From assembly GCA_049301335.1 (NCBI GenBank), contig JBAQKV010000059.1, forward strand, positions 1 to 26,612: a stretch of 26,612 nt of DNA, in the 5' to 3' direction. The translations under genes were made by a program, and so were the position numbers. Positions 1-7,232 of the stretch are shown piece after piece. Positions within the stretch are counted from its first letter, which is position 1, and each line of letters begins with the position of its first letter. This DNA comes from JANJWP01 sp049301335 (GTDB lineage Bacteria; Patescibacteriota; Gracilibacteria; BD1-5; UBA2023). Under the pieces are notes generated by a model. The model saw nothing but the letters and a program-made list of their open reading frames with translations, searched no databases and was not told the DNA's origin.

Positions 1-56
1 TTCGGACGTCGTTTTGTAAAAAAGCGCGCCCTATTTCGCCATCATCCTTTTTCCGC

Positions 57-1001
57 ATGACGAAGCCGCTTCCTTCCGAGTTGTTCAACCGCCTTTCCGC
101 GTTCCTCTCCGAACCCGAATTCCGCGCCGTATTGGCGGGGTTCTCCGCCGAACGTCCGGCGTCTTTCCGTATCAACCCGTTGAAATCCGACGCGGCGACC
201 GTAGAGGCCGAACTCGTTAAAAGAGGTATCCAGTTCGAGAAGTACGCCCCGATTCCCGGCGCGTACCTCATTCCCAAAGAGAGCGAATACGCCCTCAAGG
301 GGACCGACGCCTACTACGGCGGAAAGATCTACGTCCAAAGCCTTTCGAGCATGGTTCCGGCCATGTTCCTCGATCTGAAACCGGGTTCCCGCGTGCTTGA
401 CGCCTGTGCCGCGCCGGGTTCGAAAACCACCCAAATCTCCGCGATGCTGAAAGGCGGCGGTGAAATCGTGGCGCTTGAAAAGCACCAAATCCGCTATGAC
501 AAGCTCGCCCATAACTGCAAACTCCAAGGCACGACCAACGTCCGTACGGTAAAAACCGACGCGCTCGCATACCTCGTGCACGGCATGAACGGCAGTTTCG
601 ACGCCGCGCTCCTCGACGCGCCGTGTTCCGCCGAAGGTCGCATCCGCACCGACGACGAACGGACGTTCGGTTTCTGGACCGAAAAGAACGTGCTCGAAAA
701 AGCCGCCGCGCAGTCGGAGCTCCTCTCGATGACGTTCAAATCGCTGAATGCCGGCGGATCCCTCGTTTACGCGACCTGTACGCTCGCACCGGAAGAAAAC
801 GAAGCGGTCGTCGCCGCGCTTTTGGCCGAATTCCCGTCCGCCGTGCTCGAACCCTGCGAACTCGACGTTCCCGAGGCGAGAAAAGGCCTTTCGAATTTCC
901 GCGGAATGAAATTCCCGGCGGAAATGTCCCGTACGCTCAGAATCCTGCCGTCCTACTGGTTCGAAGGGTTCTTCGTCGCTAAAATCCGCAAACGCGCGTA
1001 A
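57..1001 (+). CDS. RsmB/NSUN-family RNA cytosine-C5 methyltransferase
   Basis: This 314-residue protein is a SAM-dependent RNA m5C methyltransferase of the NOL1/NOP2/Sun family, which methylates cytosines in rRNA or tRNA. The SAM-binding motif (DACAAPGSKTTQ) lies near residues 114-125. The two cysteines of the family mechanism are visible: Cys190 in DAPCSAEGR and Cys241 in ATCTLAPEENE. An N-terminal region of about 100 residues precedes the Rossmann core. It is shorter than E. coli RsmB (about 430) and lacks the NusB-like N-terminal domain, so the exact substrate (16S rRNA or tRNA) cannot be read from sequence. The frame is open upstream to the window edge, but ATG 57 gives the usual family start. 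It ends in TAA and is followed by a strong hairpin shared with the convergent gene. Confidence 0.93.
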   Translation: MTKPLPSELFNRLSAFLSEPEFRAVLAGFSAERPASFRINPLKSDAATVEAELVKRGIQFEKYAPIPGAYLIPKESEYALKGTDAYYGGKIYVQSLSSMVPAMFLDLKPGSRVLDACAAPGSKTTQISAMLKGGGEIVALEKHQIRYDKLAHNCKLQGTTNVRTVKTDALAYLVHGMNGSFDAALLDAPCSAEGRIRTDDERTFGFWTEKNVLEKAAAQSELLSMTFKSLNAGGSLVYATCTLAPEENEAVVAALLAEFPSAVLEPCELDVPEARKGLSNFRGMKFPAEMSRTLRILPSYWFEGFFVAKIRKRA

Positions 1002-1014
1002 CCGCGCCCGTTCG

Positions 1015-1045
1015 AAAAAGCCCGCGAATCCGCGGGCTTTTTTTT
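1015..1045. terminator. Bidirectional intrinsic terminator
   Basis: A 12-bp perfect stem (AAAAAGCCCGCG / CGCGGGCTTTTT) with a 4-base loop is followed by a T run. It lies between two convergent genes that end at 1001 (+) and 1055 (-), so it probably serves both. Confidence 0.88.
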
Positions 1046-1054
1046 ACGTGACGG

Positions 1055-2836
1055 CTATTTGAGAACGAAATCGTTCAGCTCTGGCAACAGGGCTTCGTCG
1101 GCGGCACGGTCGTGACCGCGCTTCTCGGCACCGGCGTTCTTTTTCGGCGGCTCGTACCGTTTGCGCGCCGGTTCGCTCTTGATGCCGAATTTTTTCTTCA
1201 CGCGGTCGATGATTTCGCCGAGCTTCGCGAGTCGGACGTCGTTCGGCGAGAGTCTGCGCGCCTTTTCGAGGAACCTGCGGGCGTGCAGGAACCGTTCGTC
1301 GTTCCATCCTCCGTTTTCCATCGCCTTGAGAAGGATCTGCGAAGCCATGAGCTGCGCTTCGAGGTTGCCCGGGAGCTTCTCCGCCGCTTCCATGGAGAGC
1401 TTCGCGGCACCTTCCCAGTCGCCTTTTTTCGCGAGCTCGATTCCGGCGTGCAGGTTCCGTTCGAGCACGTCTTCCATTTCGATGAAGAGCGTCCTGACCT
1501 TCGTCTTCGTCGGTTCGTCGGGACAATATCCGAGGGCGGCTTCTTTCAAGGCCGCGCGGCGGTTGGAGTTTTCGCATACGGTGCGTACGAACGTCGCGGC
1601 TTCGTCGTATTTTTCGAAAATCAGGCAATCGACTACGAAACGGAGGACCGAATTCGCGGGGAAGGGAAGTCACGGGTTTCCGGAAAGGAGCGCCAGGGCG
1701 GTTTCGAAGTGTTTTTCACTCGCTTTCTTATCACCCCTGAGGCGCTCGCCGTCAGTGCGTCCTACGGCGAGGCAGAAATCGGCGACAGGGTTGGATTTGA
1801 ACGCGCTTTCGTACTTGCTCTTGTTCGCGTTGTCGATGGCCTTCTGGAGCGAATCGAGCACTTCCGCGGCCTTTTTGGCCTTTCCCGTTTTCAAATTGAT
1901 TTCCGCGAGCCGGAGATACGCTTCGGGGTTATGGAAACACGACCCCGCTCCGTGCGTCACGATCTTGGTGAACGCCTTTTCGGCGGTTTCGAGATCGGAA
2001 TTGCGGATGGCGATTTCCCCGAGCTTCCCTTGCCGGTCCATGCGGAGCGGGGATTGTTCCACCGCCTTTTCTATGGCCGTCTGCGCGGCTTCGTCGTTGC
2101 CGTTCGCTTCATGGAATTCGGCGAGGAAGTCATGCGACTTGAGGTAGGTGGGGAAGGTTTCGGACACGTGCTCGAACAATGCCTTCGACCGTTCGACCTC
2201 CCCGAGATGCAGAAGCGCCCTTCAGAGGCCGAGTTCGGCCCAGGCGCGCGGTTTGTCGAGGAGGATGTCTTCGAAGCACCGGGCGGCGTCCTCATAACGC
2301 TCGAGTTCCAAAAAGGTTTCCGCACGGATGCGTTCGACGGTCATGCGGAATTTCGCGGAGTCCGAAGCGAGCCGCTTGTCGCAGGCGGAGAGTACCGCGA
2401 CCAAATCTTCTCGGTCGAGCGGTTCGAGAACGTCGAGGAGTTCGAATTTCTTCCGGAACGCCGCCATGAGGCGTTTGTCGAGCTCGTTCGCGTTAAACGG
2501 TTTCAACAGGTAGTCGTCCGGAGCGTATTCGGCGACGGCCATGACGTTTTCGTACGCCTTTTCGGCAGTGACCATCATGAAAACGTCCGAGTGGCGGATG
2601 GCTTTCGCTACGCGGGCTTCTTCCAAGAACTGCTGGCCGTTGCGGCCTTCGCCGAGGTTGTAGTCGCAGAGGATGACGTTGAAAGCCCGCGCCCGGATAG
2701 CGCGCATCGCGTCGGGAACGCGTTCGGCTTGCGACACGTCGGCCACGCCGATGTTCGAAAGGTGCACGCGCAGCATGTCGCGCATCGCTTTCGAATCGTC
2801 GAGGATCAGGACGCTTTTATTCTTCAGTGCCGACAT
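1055..2836 (-). CDS. Response regulator receiver domain fused to TPR repeats (two UGA=Gly codons)
   Basis: Read with UGA as glycine, this is one protein of 593 residues. Residues 6-125 are a CheY-like receiver: acidic pair Asp13/Asp14, phospho-acceptor Asp58 in CDYNLGEG, Thr90 and Lys112 in LLKPF. From about residue 150 to 570 it is helical with tetratricopeptide-like repeats. UGA codon 205 falls inside a TPR (WAELGL-G-RALLHLGE) at a position that is small in TPRs, which supports glycine. UGA codon 389 sits between repeats. There is no DNA-binding output domain, so phosphorylation probably controls protein-protein contacts. The chosen ATG (2836) starts just before the first beta strand; a longer in-frame start at 2959 would add 41 residues without domain similarity. 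The stop is TAG. No partner kinase is adjacent. Confidence 0.9.
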
Positions 2837-2953
2837 TTGTGGAAATGGTTTCAGAATTGGTATTTCTATGGTTTTTTCAAAAAACGCAAGCCCCGTTTTC
2901 CGATATCGTCTGCAAACGCATGCGACAGCCGCAGGTATTTGGGGAAATCCGAT

Positions 2954-2981
2954 TTGCATCCGCCGCGCGATTCCATATACT
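2954..2981 (+). promoter_or_regulatory. Candidate sigma70 promoter for rpmF-nusB-rnc
   Basis: A -10 box TATACT (2976-2981) is preceded after 16 bases by a weak -35 TTGCAT (2954-2959). It lies about 50 bases upstream of the bL32 start, in the divergent gap with the receiver-TPR gene. Confidence 0.45.
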
Positions 2982-3031
2982 GCCCCCGTTTTCTACTAAA
3001 CGCACGTTTTTACGTCCTTCTTTCTTTTCGT

Positions 3032-3262
3032 ATGACCTTTTCTCCCCCGAAAAAAGCTTCCAAGGTCCAGACCGCAAAGCGCCACGGCAAGTGGCAGCTC
3101 CTCAAGGCGAAAAAGCTTAAGGATCTCGTTTCCCTCCAGTACGACGAACAGGGCAACGCAGTCGGCCTTTCGCACTTCGCTTCCGACGTTACCGGAACCT
3201 ACAAGGGTCGCAAAGTCTACAGCGTAGGCAAGACCTCCAAGGTCACCACGGTTCGGGCCTAA
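3032..3262 (+). CDS. rpmF: Ribosomal protein bL32, zinc-free form
   Basis: This 76-residue basic protein starts with a lysine-rich segment (PPKKASKVQTAKRHGKW) and ends with a YKGRKV-type motif typical of the bL32 C-terminus. It contains no cysteine, so the zinc ribbon of classical bL32 is absent; the sequence HFASDVTGTYKGRKV takes the place of the usual HRVCxxCGYYKGREV. The identification rests on this pattern and on position: bL32 next to NusB and RNase III is a plausible arrangement (rpmF often lies near rnc). The frame is open far upstream, but that part is antisense to the receiver-TPR gene; ATG 3032 is the natural start. It ends in TAA and a terminator-like hairpin follows. An unrelated small basic protein cannot be excluded. 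Confidence 0.68.
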   Translation: MTFSPPKKASKVQTAKRHGKWQLLKAKKLKDLVSLQYDEQGNAVGLSHFASDVTGTYKGRKVYSVGKTSKVTTVRA

Positions 3263-3267
3263 TCCCG

Positions 3268-3297
3268 AAGGGGCCGGCTCCTGCCGGTCCCTTTTTT
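3268..3297 (+). terminator. Terminator or attenuator hairpin after bL32
   Basis: A GC-rich stem (GGGGCCGGC / GCCGGTCCC with one wobble pair, loop TCCT) is followed by a run of T. A second hairpin, ACCGTCCG/CGGACGGT (3300-3322), with T residues in its loop, comes directly after. Together they could end or reduce transcription from bL32 into nusB. Confidence 0.7.
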
Positions 3298-3359
3298 CGA
3301 CCGTCCGTTTTTTTCGGACGGTTCAACATTCCCAAAAAGTTCCTTTCCTTCTCCGACCC

Positions 3360-3833
3360 ATGAAAAAAGCGAGCCGCCACGAAACGCGCGAATGCCTTCT
3401 CCAGGCCCTCTACGGCCGAAGCGTTCTGGGCGAGCGGTTCGATATCGGGAATTTTTTGGAATCCTATTTCGACGAACGCTTCGAACATCTCGCGACCGAC
3501 GCGTATTTTTCTGAAACTTTCGCCGGAGTCGTTTCCCGCGAGGCCGAACTCTGCTCGGTAGTGCGTAAGTACGCTCCGAAATTCGAAATCGAAATGATGC
3601 CGGTAGTGAACATCCTCCCGATTTTCATCGCCGGGTACGAAATGCTCTATCTCGAGTGCGACAAGGTGCCCGAGCGCGTTTCCATCGACGAAGCCATCGA
3701 GCTTACTAAAAAATTCTCCGACGAAAACGCCAAGACCCTCGTCAACGGCGTCCTGAATTCCTTGAAGAACGACCGCGAAACCCTCAAGGCCGAACTCGCC
3801 GAAAAGAAGGGCGACACCCACGGGATCTTTTAG
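3360..3833 (+). CDS. nusB: Transcription antitermination / rRNA maturation factor NusB
   Basis: The 157-residue all-helical protein matches NusB. It has the N-terminal RHETRECLLQALYG segment (compare ARxxALQALY) and the C-terminal signature SIDEAIELTKKFSDENAKTLVNGVLN, which in the family contacts boxA RNA and NusE (S10). NusB acts in rRNA transcription antitermination. It ends in TAG, 16 bases before the RNase III gene, so rRNA transcription and processing functions are co-transcribed. The C-terminal tail after residue 135 is charged and not conserved. Length is normal for the family (about 140). Confidence 0.9.
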   Translation: MKKASRHETRECLLQALYGRSVLGERFDIGNFLESYFDERFEHLATDAYFSETFAGVVSREAELCSVVRKYAPKFEIEMMPVVNILPIFIAGYEMLYLECDKVPERVSIDEAIELTKKFSDENAKTLVNGVLNSLKNDRETLKAELAEKKGDTHGIF

Positions 3834-3849
3834 TCCATCATTTCGGCCC

Positions 3850-4578
3850 ATGGCCAAGAAAACCTTCCGGTTCGACCGCAACGGGTTCGAAAGCAACGTC
3901 GCCGAAATGCTGAAACGTTTCGAAATCGAATCGCCGGTCCAGGCGTTCGTTCCGGCGTTCATCCACCGTTCGGTGCTCAACGAATACGACTTTCCGGAAT
4001 CCAACGAACGTCTCGAATTCTTGGGCGACGCCGTCCTCGAACTCGTAGCCACCGAATTCCTCTATAAGAAATTCCCTGAGAAATCCGAAGGCGAAATGAC
4101 CGACATCCGTTCGGCACTCGTCCGCGGAAAGAACCTCGCCCAAGCCTCCGAACGCATCGGGTTCGGCGAACTCGTCCTTCTTTCCCGCGGGGAAACCCTC
4201 GCCGGGGGCGACAAGAACCCCTACATTCTCGCCAACACCTTCGAGGCGTTCCTCTGAGCGCTCTATCTCGATTCGGGATTCGAGGCGGTACGCAAGTTCG
4301 TTACTGAGCACGTGCTTCTCGAAACCGACGACATCCTCGAAGCTTCGCTCCACGTCGATCCGAAATCGAAACTGCAAGAAATCTCCCAGGCGAAATTCGG
4401 ATGAGCCCCGGAATACGAACTCGTCTCGGAGGCTGGTGCCGACCACGAAAAAACCTACGAAATCGTCGTTAAAGTCGGTGGGAAAATCGTAGGGAAAGGC
4501 TCTGGAACTTCGAAAAAGAAGGCACAGTCGACGGCAGCGGAAAACGCTCTGTCGCAAGAATCCGATTGGAATTCGTAA
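3850..4578 (+). CDS. rnc: Ribonuclease III (two UGA=Gly codons)
   Basis: A 242-residue dsRNA endonuclease that processes rRNA precursors. The catalytic signature NERLEFLGDAVLEL is at residues 53-66, and the second acidic cluster follows in the FEAFL-G-ALYLDSGF region. UGA codon 136 (4255-4257) supplies the invariant glycine of that motif, and UGA codon 185 (4402-4404) follows AKFG at the start of the dsRNA-binding domain. The dsRBD continues with the typical DHEKTYEIVVKVGGKIVGKG and SKKKAQSTAAENAL. Without recoding the protein would lose half its catalytic domain and the whole RNA-binding domain. Stop TAA. This is the clearest single proof of code 25 in the window. Confidence 0.96.
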
Positions 4579-4592
4579 ATTCCGAAATCCCT

Positions 4593-4620
4593 TTGACTTA
4601 GGAATCGGTTTCCATACAAT
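4593..4620 (+). promoter_or_regulatory. Sigma70 promoter for rpmH-rnpA-yidC
   Basis: A -35 box TTGACT (4593-4598) and a -10 box TACAAT (4615-4620) are separated by 16 bases. They lie 60 bases upstream of the bL34 start, immediately after the RNase III stop. This is the best consensus promoter in the window. Confidence 0.72.
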
Positions 4621-4679
4621 TCACCCGCTACTTAATCCGAAGGCGGCTTCCTCGTCTTCGGTCATTCATTTTTTCCGCT

Positions 4680-4922
4680 ATGATCGGTAAGTTCAAAAAG
4701 CGCAAGCGTCTCCGCTGCCACGGCTTCCTCGCTCGTTCTGAGTCCAAGGGAGGACAGAAGGTTCTCGCAGCACGCCGCCGCAAGGGTCGTTGGGTTCTCG
4801 CCGTAAGCTACCCGAACCGTTTCAAGGAGACCAAGGGTAAGTCCAAACTCCACATCGTCGCAGGCGGTACCGCTCGCGTCGTGCAGTACCCGGGTTCCAG
4901 CGAACACTTCCGCGCCCGCTAG
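4680..4922 (+). CDS. rpmH: Ribosomal protein bL34 with C-terminal extension
   Basis: Residues 1-42 carry the bL34 pattern: a lysine/arginine-rich start, RCHGFLARSESKGGQKVLAARRRKGR. bL34 is normally 44-47 residues; here the protein is 80 residues and has about 35 extra, mildly basic residues (from about SYPNRFKETKGK to the end). It heads the classical rpmH-rnpA-yidC order, with 16 bases to rnpA. It ends in TAG. dnaA, the usual neighbour on the other side, is not present; RNase III is there instead. Confidence 0.9.
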   Translation: MIGKFKKRKRLRCHGFLARSESKGGQKVLAARRRKGRWVLAVSYPNRFKETKGKSKLHIVAGGTARVVQYPGSSEHFRAR

Positions 4923-4938
4923 TTTTTCATAGAGCCGT

Positions 4939-5313
4939 ATGATCAGCAAGGATCGGAGGCTTGTCGAACGCGAAATTCGAAAGGTTTTGAAATATAAAAA
5001 ACCTTTCTTTTCGTATTCGCTCGTTGCCAACGTCGCGTCGAATCGCGCGGGATTTCCGCGTTTCGCCGCGATTTTTTCCGGAAAATCGGTAGTATGCGGA
5101 GTGAGCCGGAATTTCTTCCGGCGGCGCGCGTACGATTTGGCGCGCCCGTACCTCGAAAACAAGCTTTCGAGCGACGTCGTGCTCGTGCCGAAAAAGGGCA
5201 AGCCCCTCGACCATCGAAATCCCGAAGCCGTAAAAACCTTCGAGGACGACGTGCGGCACCTGTATAAGAAAATCTTCTCCGAGCTGCCGAAGGCGCCGGT
5301 AAAAAACCCGTAA
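4939..5313 (+). CDS. rnpA: Ribonuclease P protein component
   Basis: A small basic protein of 124 residues that assists the RNase P RNA in cutting tRNA 5' leaders. The RNR-type motif is present as SRNFFRRRAYDLAR (near residues 55-68), and a central basic beta sheet (SYSLVANVASNRAGFPRFAAIFSGK split over residues 25-50) fits the fold. The last 15 residues are proline-rich and not conserved. Its position between bL34 and YidC strongly supports the assignment. It starts at ATG 4939 and ends in TAA, 22 bases before yidC. Confidence 0.88.
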   Translation: MISKDRRLVEREIRKVLKYKKPFFSYSLVANVASNRAGFPRFAAIFSGKSVVCGVSRNFFRRRAYDLARPYLENKLSSDVVLVPKKGKPLDHRNPEAVKTFEDDVRHLYKKIFSELPKAPVKNP

Positions 5314-5335
5314 TACGAACCCCATTCCAAAAACC

Positions 5336-6526
5336 ATGAAAGACCGTCTTCTGAATTTCCTTCTCGCGTTCTTCGTCTTCCTCGTCGTATTCAACTACTT
5401 CATGCCGAAGCCGGCCGATAAGGCCGCCGTTACCGGCGTAGTGGTGGCCGTCGCGGAAAAAACGTCGACCGTACCGAAGATTCCGGTGGTGACCGTTACC
5501 AACGGTACCTCGGCCGCCGTGAAAATCGATACCTGTAAGGATTTCGAAATCCTCAAGGATTACCGCAAGATCGAAATAGACGGCGCGTTCACCGCGTTCT
5601 GTAAAACCGTCGAGATCGCTCCTGCCGGACACGAGAAGATCGATTTTTCCGTCATCTCCAAAGTGTTCGCCAATCCGGGCCAGTACGCCTTCAAGCTCAA
5701 GGCGAACGGCACGGAAACGGTAGCCGATACGACCCTTCAGGAACGCGGCGCGATCCGGAATTTCTTTACCGAAATCTTCTTCCGCCCGGTATTGAACCTT
5801 TTCGTGTTCCTTATCGAAAACCTTCCGGGACACAGCCTCGGTCTCGCCATCATCGCGATTACCGTGCTCATCCGCATCGGACTCCTCATACCGCAGCACC
5901 ACATCCTCGTTTCTTCGCGAAAGATGCAGGCCATCCAGCCGAAGGTGAAGGAAATCCAGAAGAAATTCGAAGGCGATCAGGCGAAAATCGGCATGGAACT
6001 CATGGAACTCTACAAGAAGGAAGGGGTGAATCCGCTCGGATCCTGTCTCCCGCTCCTCATCCAGATGCCGATTCTCATCGTGTTGTACTGGGTAATTGGC
6101 GGAATCGGCGATCCTTCGAACAGTTTTTTCCTCTATCCGGCGCTTTCGAATTTCGATCCGTCGATGGTTTCCACCCAGTTCCTCGGCATGGAACTCAAGG
6201 CGGTCGGCGGTATCGCGGGGTTTCTCCTCGCCGCTCTCGTAATGGGCTTTACGTGGCTTCAAATCAAGCTTTCCATGGCTCGTAACCCCGCTTCCCAAGC
6301 GCCTCAGGTGTTTGAGAAGAAAGAGGACGGAACCCTCGTGGCCGAATCCCCGCTCGATCCTCGGATGATGAACGCCGCCATGCTTTGGGGGATGCCCGTG
6401 ATGATTGGCGTATCAACCTATTTCTTTCCTGCGGGAGTAGGAGTATACTGGCTCATAGGTACGCTCTTCATGCTCGTACAACAAGCCGTGGCGAACCGCT
6501 TCGTCGACGCGAAAAAACGTTCGTAA
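5336..6526 (+). CDS. yidC: Membrane protein insertase YidC
   Basis: The 396-residue protein has an N-terminal membrane anchor (residues 5-23, LLNFLLAFFVFLVVFNYFM), a short extracytoplasmic domain to about residue 135, then the conserved 60 kDa insertase core. Visible in the core are FFRPVLNLFVFLI, the second helix with the positively charged LIRIGLLIPQHH groove residue Arg, the cytoplasmic hairpin (KMQAIQPKVKEIQKKFEGD...MELYKKEGVNPLGSCLPLLIQMPI) and the C-terminal helices ending VGVYWLIGTLFMLVQQ. The periplasmic domain is much shorter than in E. coli (548 residues) but longer than in Gram-positive SpoIIIJ. It contains no UGA codon and ends in TAA. The response-regulator gene starts 22 bases later with no terminator seen between. 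Confidence 0.96.
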   Translation: MKDRLLNFLLAFFVFLVVFNYFMPKPADKAAVTGVVVAVAEKTSTVPKIPVVTVTNGTSAAVKIDTCKDFEILKDYRKIEIDGAFTAFCKTVEIAPAGHEKIDFSVISKVFANPGQYAFKLKANGTETVADTTLQERGAIRNFFTEIFFRPVLNLFVFLIENLPGHSLGLAIIAITVLIRIGLLIPQHHILVSSRKMQAIQPKVKEIQKKFEGDQAKIGMELMELYKKEGVNPLGSCLPLLIQMPILIVLYWVIGGIGDPSNSFFLYPALSNFDPSMVSTQFLGMELKAVGGIAGFLLAALVMGFTWLQIKLSMARNPASQAPQVFEKKEDGTLVAESPLDPRMMNAAMLWGMPVMIGVSTYFFPAGVGVYWLIGTLFMLVQQAVANRFVDAKKRS

Positions 6527-6548
6527 TCCTTAGGTAACCCACATTATC

Positions 6549-7232
6549 ATGCCTATTCTCATTATCGAAGACGATACCGAGATCTCCGGAAACGTCGCAG
6601 AATACTGCTCCGAAAAGGGGTATTCCGTAGAAACCGCCGACAACGGGACCGACGGCCTCGCGCTCGCGCTCACCGGCCGCCACTCCTGCATCGTCACCGA
6701 CCTCATGCTTCCGGGCGTGGACGGCGTTTCGATCATCCGCCGCGTCCGCGAAGCGGGAATCACCACCCCGATCATCGTCCTTACCGCCAAGGGCGAAATC
6801 TCCGACAAGGTCGAAGGTCTCGATGCCGGTGCCGACGACTACCTCGCCAAGCCGTTTTCGCTACGCGAACTCGAAGCGCGTATCCGCGCTTTGGCACGAC
6901 GCGGAAACGGCGCAGGACACGAGTCTTCCGACCGCGTGTACAAGGTCGGCCCGCTCTCGCTCGACACCGCCACCAAGGAAGTCACCCGCGAAGGCCAGGT
7001 CATCCCGCTTTCCAAGAAACACTTCCAACTCCTCGAACTTCTCATGAAGAACGCGGGCCGCGTAGTTTCGAAAACCGAAATCGAAGCCGCCCTTTGGACC
7101 GACGCTTCCGACCTTACCAGCGACGTCGTCCGCACCCATATGCAGATGCTCCGCGCAAAGATGGACATCCCGTTCGAAAAGGGCCTCATCCGCAACGTTC
7201 GTGGAATGGGGTACGTCATTAAGGAGGATTAA
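6549..7232 (+). CDS. OmpR/PhoB-family response regulator
   Basis: The 227-residue protein has a receiver domain (residues 1-115: Asp8/Asp9, phospho-acceptor Asp51 in TDLMLPG, Thr79, Lys101 in LAKPF) and a winged-helix DNA-binding domain (about 128-227) with the recognition region SDVVRTHMQMLRAKM and the C-terminal hairpin IRNVRGMGYVIKED. It is a phosphorylation-controlled transcription regulator. Its TAA stop overlaps the ATG of the histidine kinase by one base (TAATG), so the pair is translationally coupled. The target genes cannot be inferred. Probable co-transcription with yidC is suggested by the short gap only. Confidence 0.95.
   Translation: MPILIIEDDTEISGNVAEYCSEKGYSVETADNGTDGLALALTGRHSCIVTDLMLPGVDGVSIIRRVREAGITTPIIVLTAKGEISDKVEGLDAGADDYLAKPFSLRELEARIRALARRGNGAGHESSDRVYKVGPLSLDTATKEVTREGQVIPLSKKHFQLLELLMKNAGRVVSKTEIEAALWTDASDLTSDVVRTHMQMLRAKMDIPFEKGLIRNVRGMGYVIKED
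7221..7227 (+). promoter_or_regulatory. Strong Shine-Dalgarno site before the histidine kinase
   Basis: AAGGAGG ends four bases before the ATG at 7232, inside the end of the response-regulator gene. Most other starts in this window have no recognisable Shine-Dalgarno sequence, so this site marks coupled initiation at the TAATG overlap. Confidence 0.75.

Noticed and set aside
1..19. Possible C-terminal end of an upstream plus-strand gene ending in TAA at 17-19
   Set aside because: Only five codons are visible, too few to support a gene.
1055..2836. Three separate minus-strand ORFs, looking like a decayed gene
   Set aside because: All are in the same frame and separated only by TGA; code 25 gives one intact receiver-TPR protein.
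1112..3031. Plus-strand frame that continues into bL32, as if bL32 had a 640-residue N-terminal extension
   Set aside because: The extension is entirely antisense to the receiver-TPR gene or intergenic; ATG 3032 gives a normal small ribosomal protein with a promoter before it.
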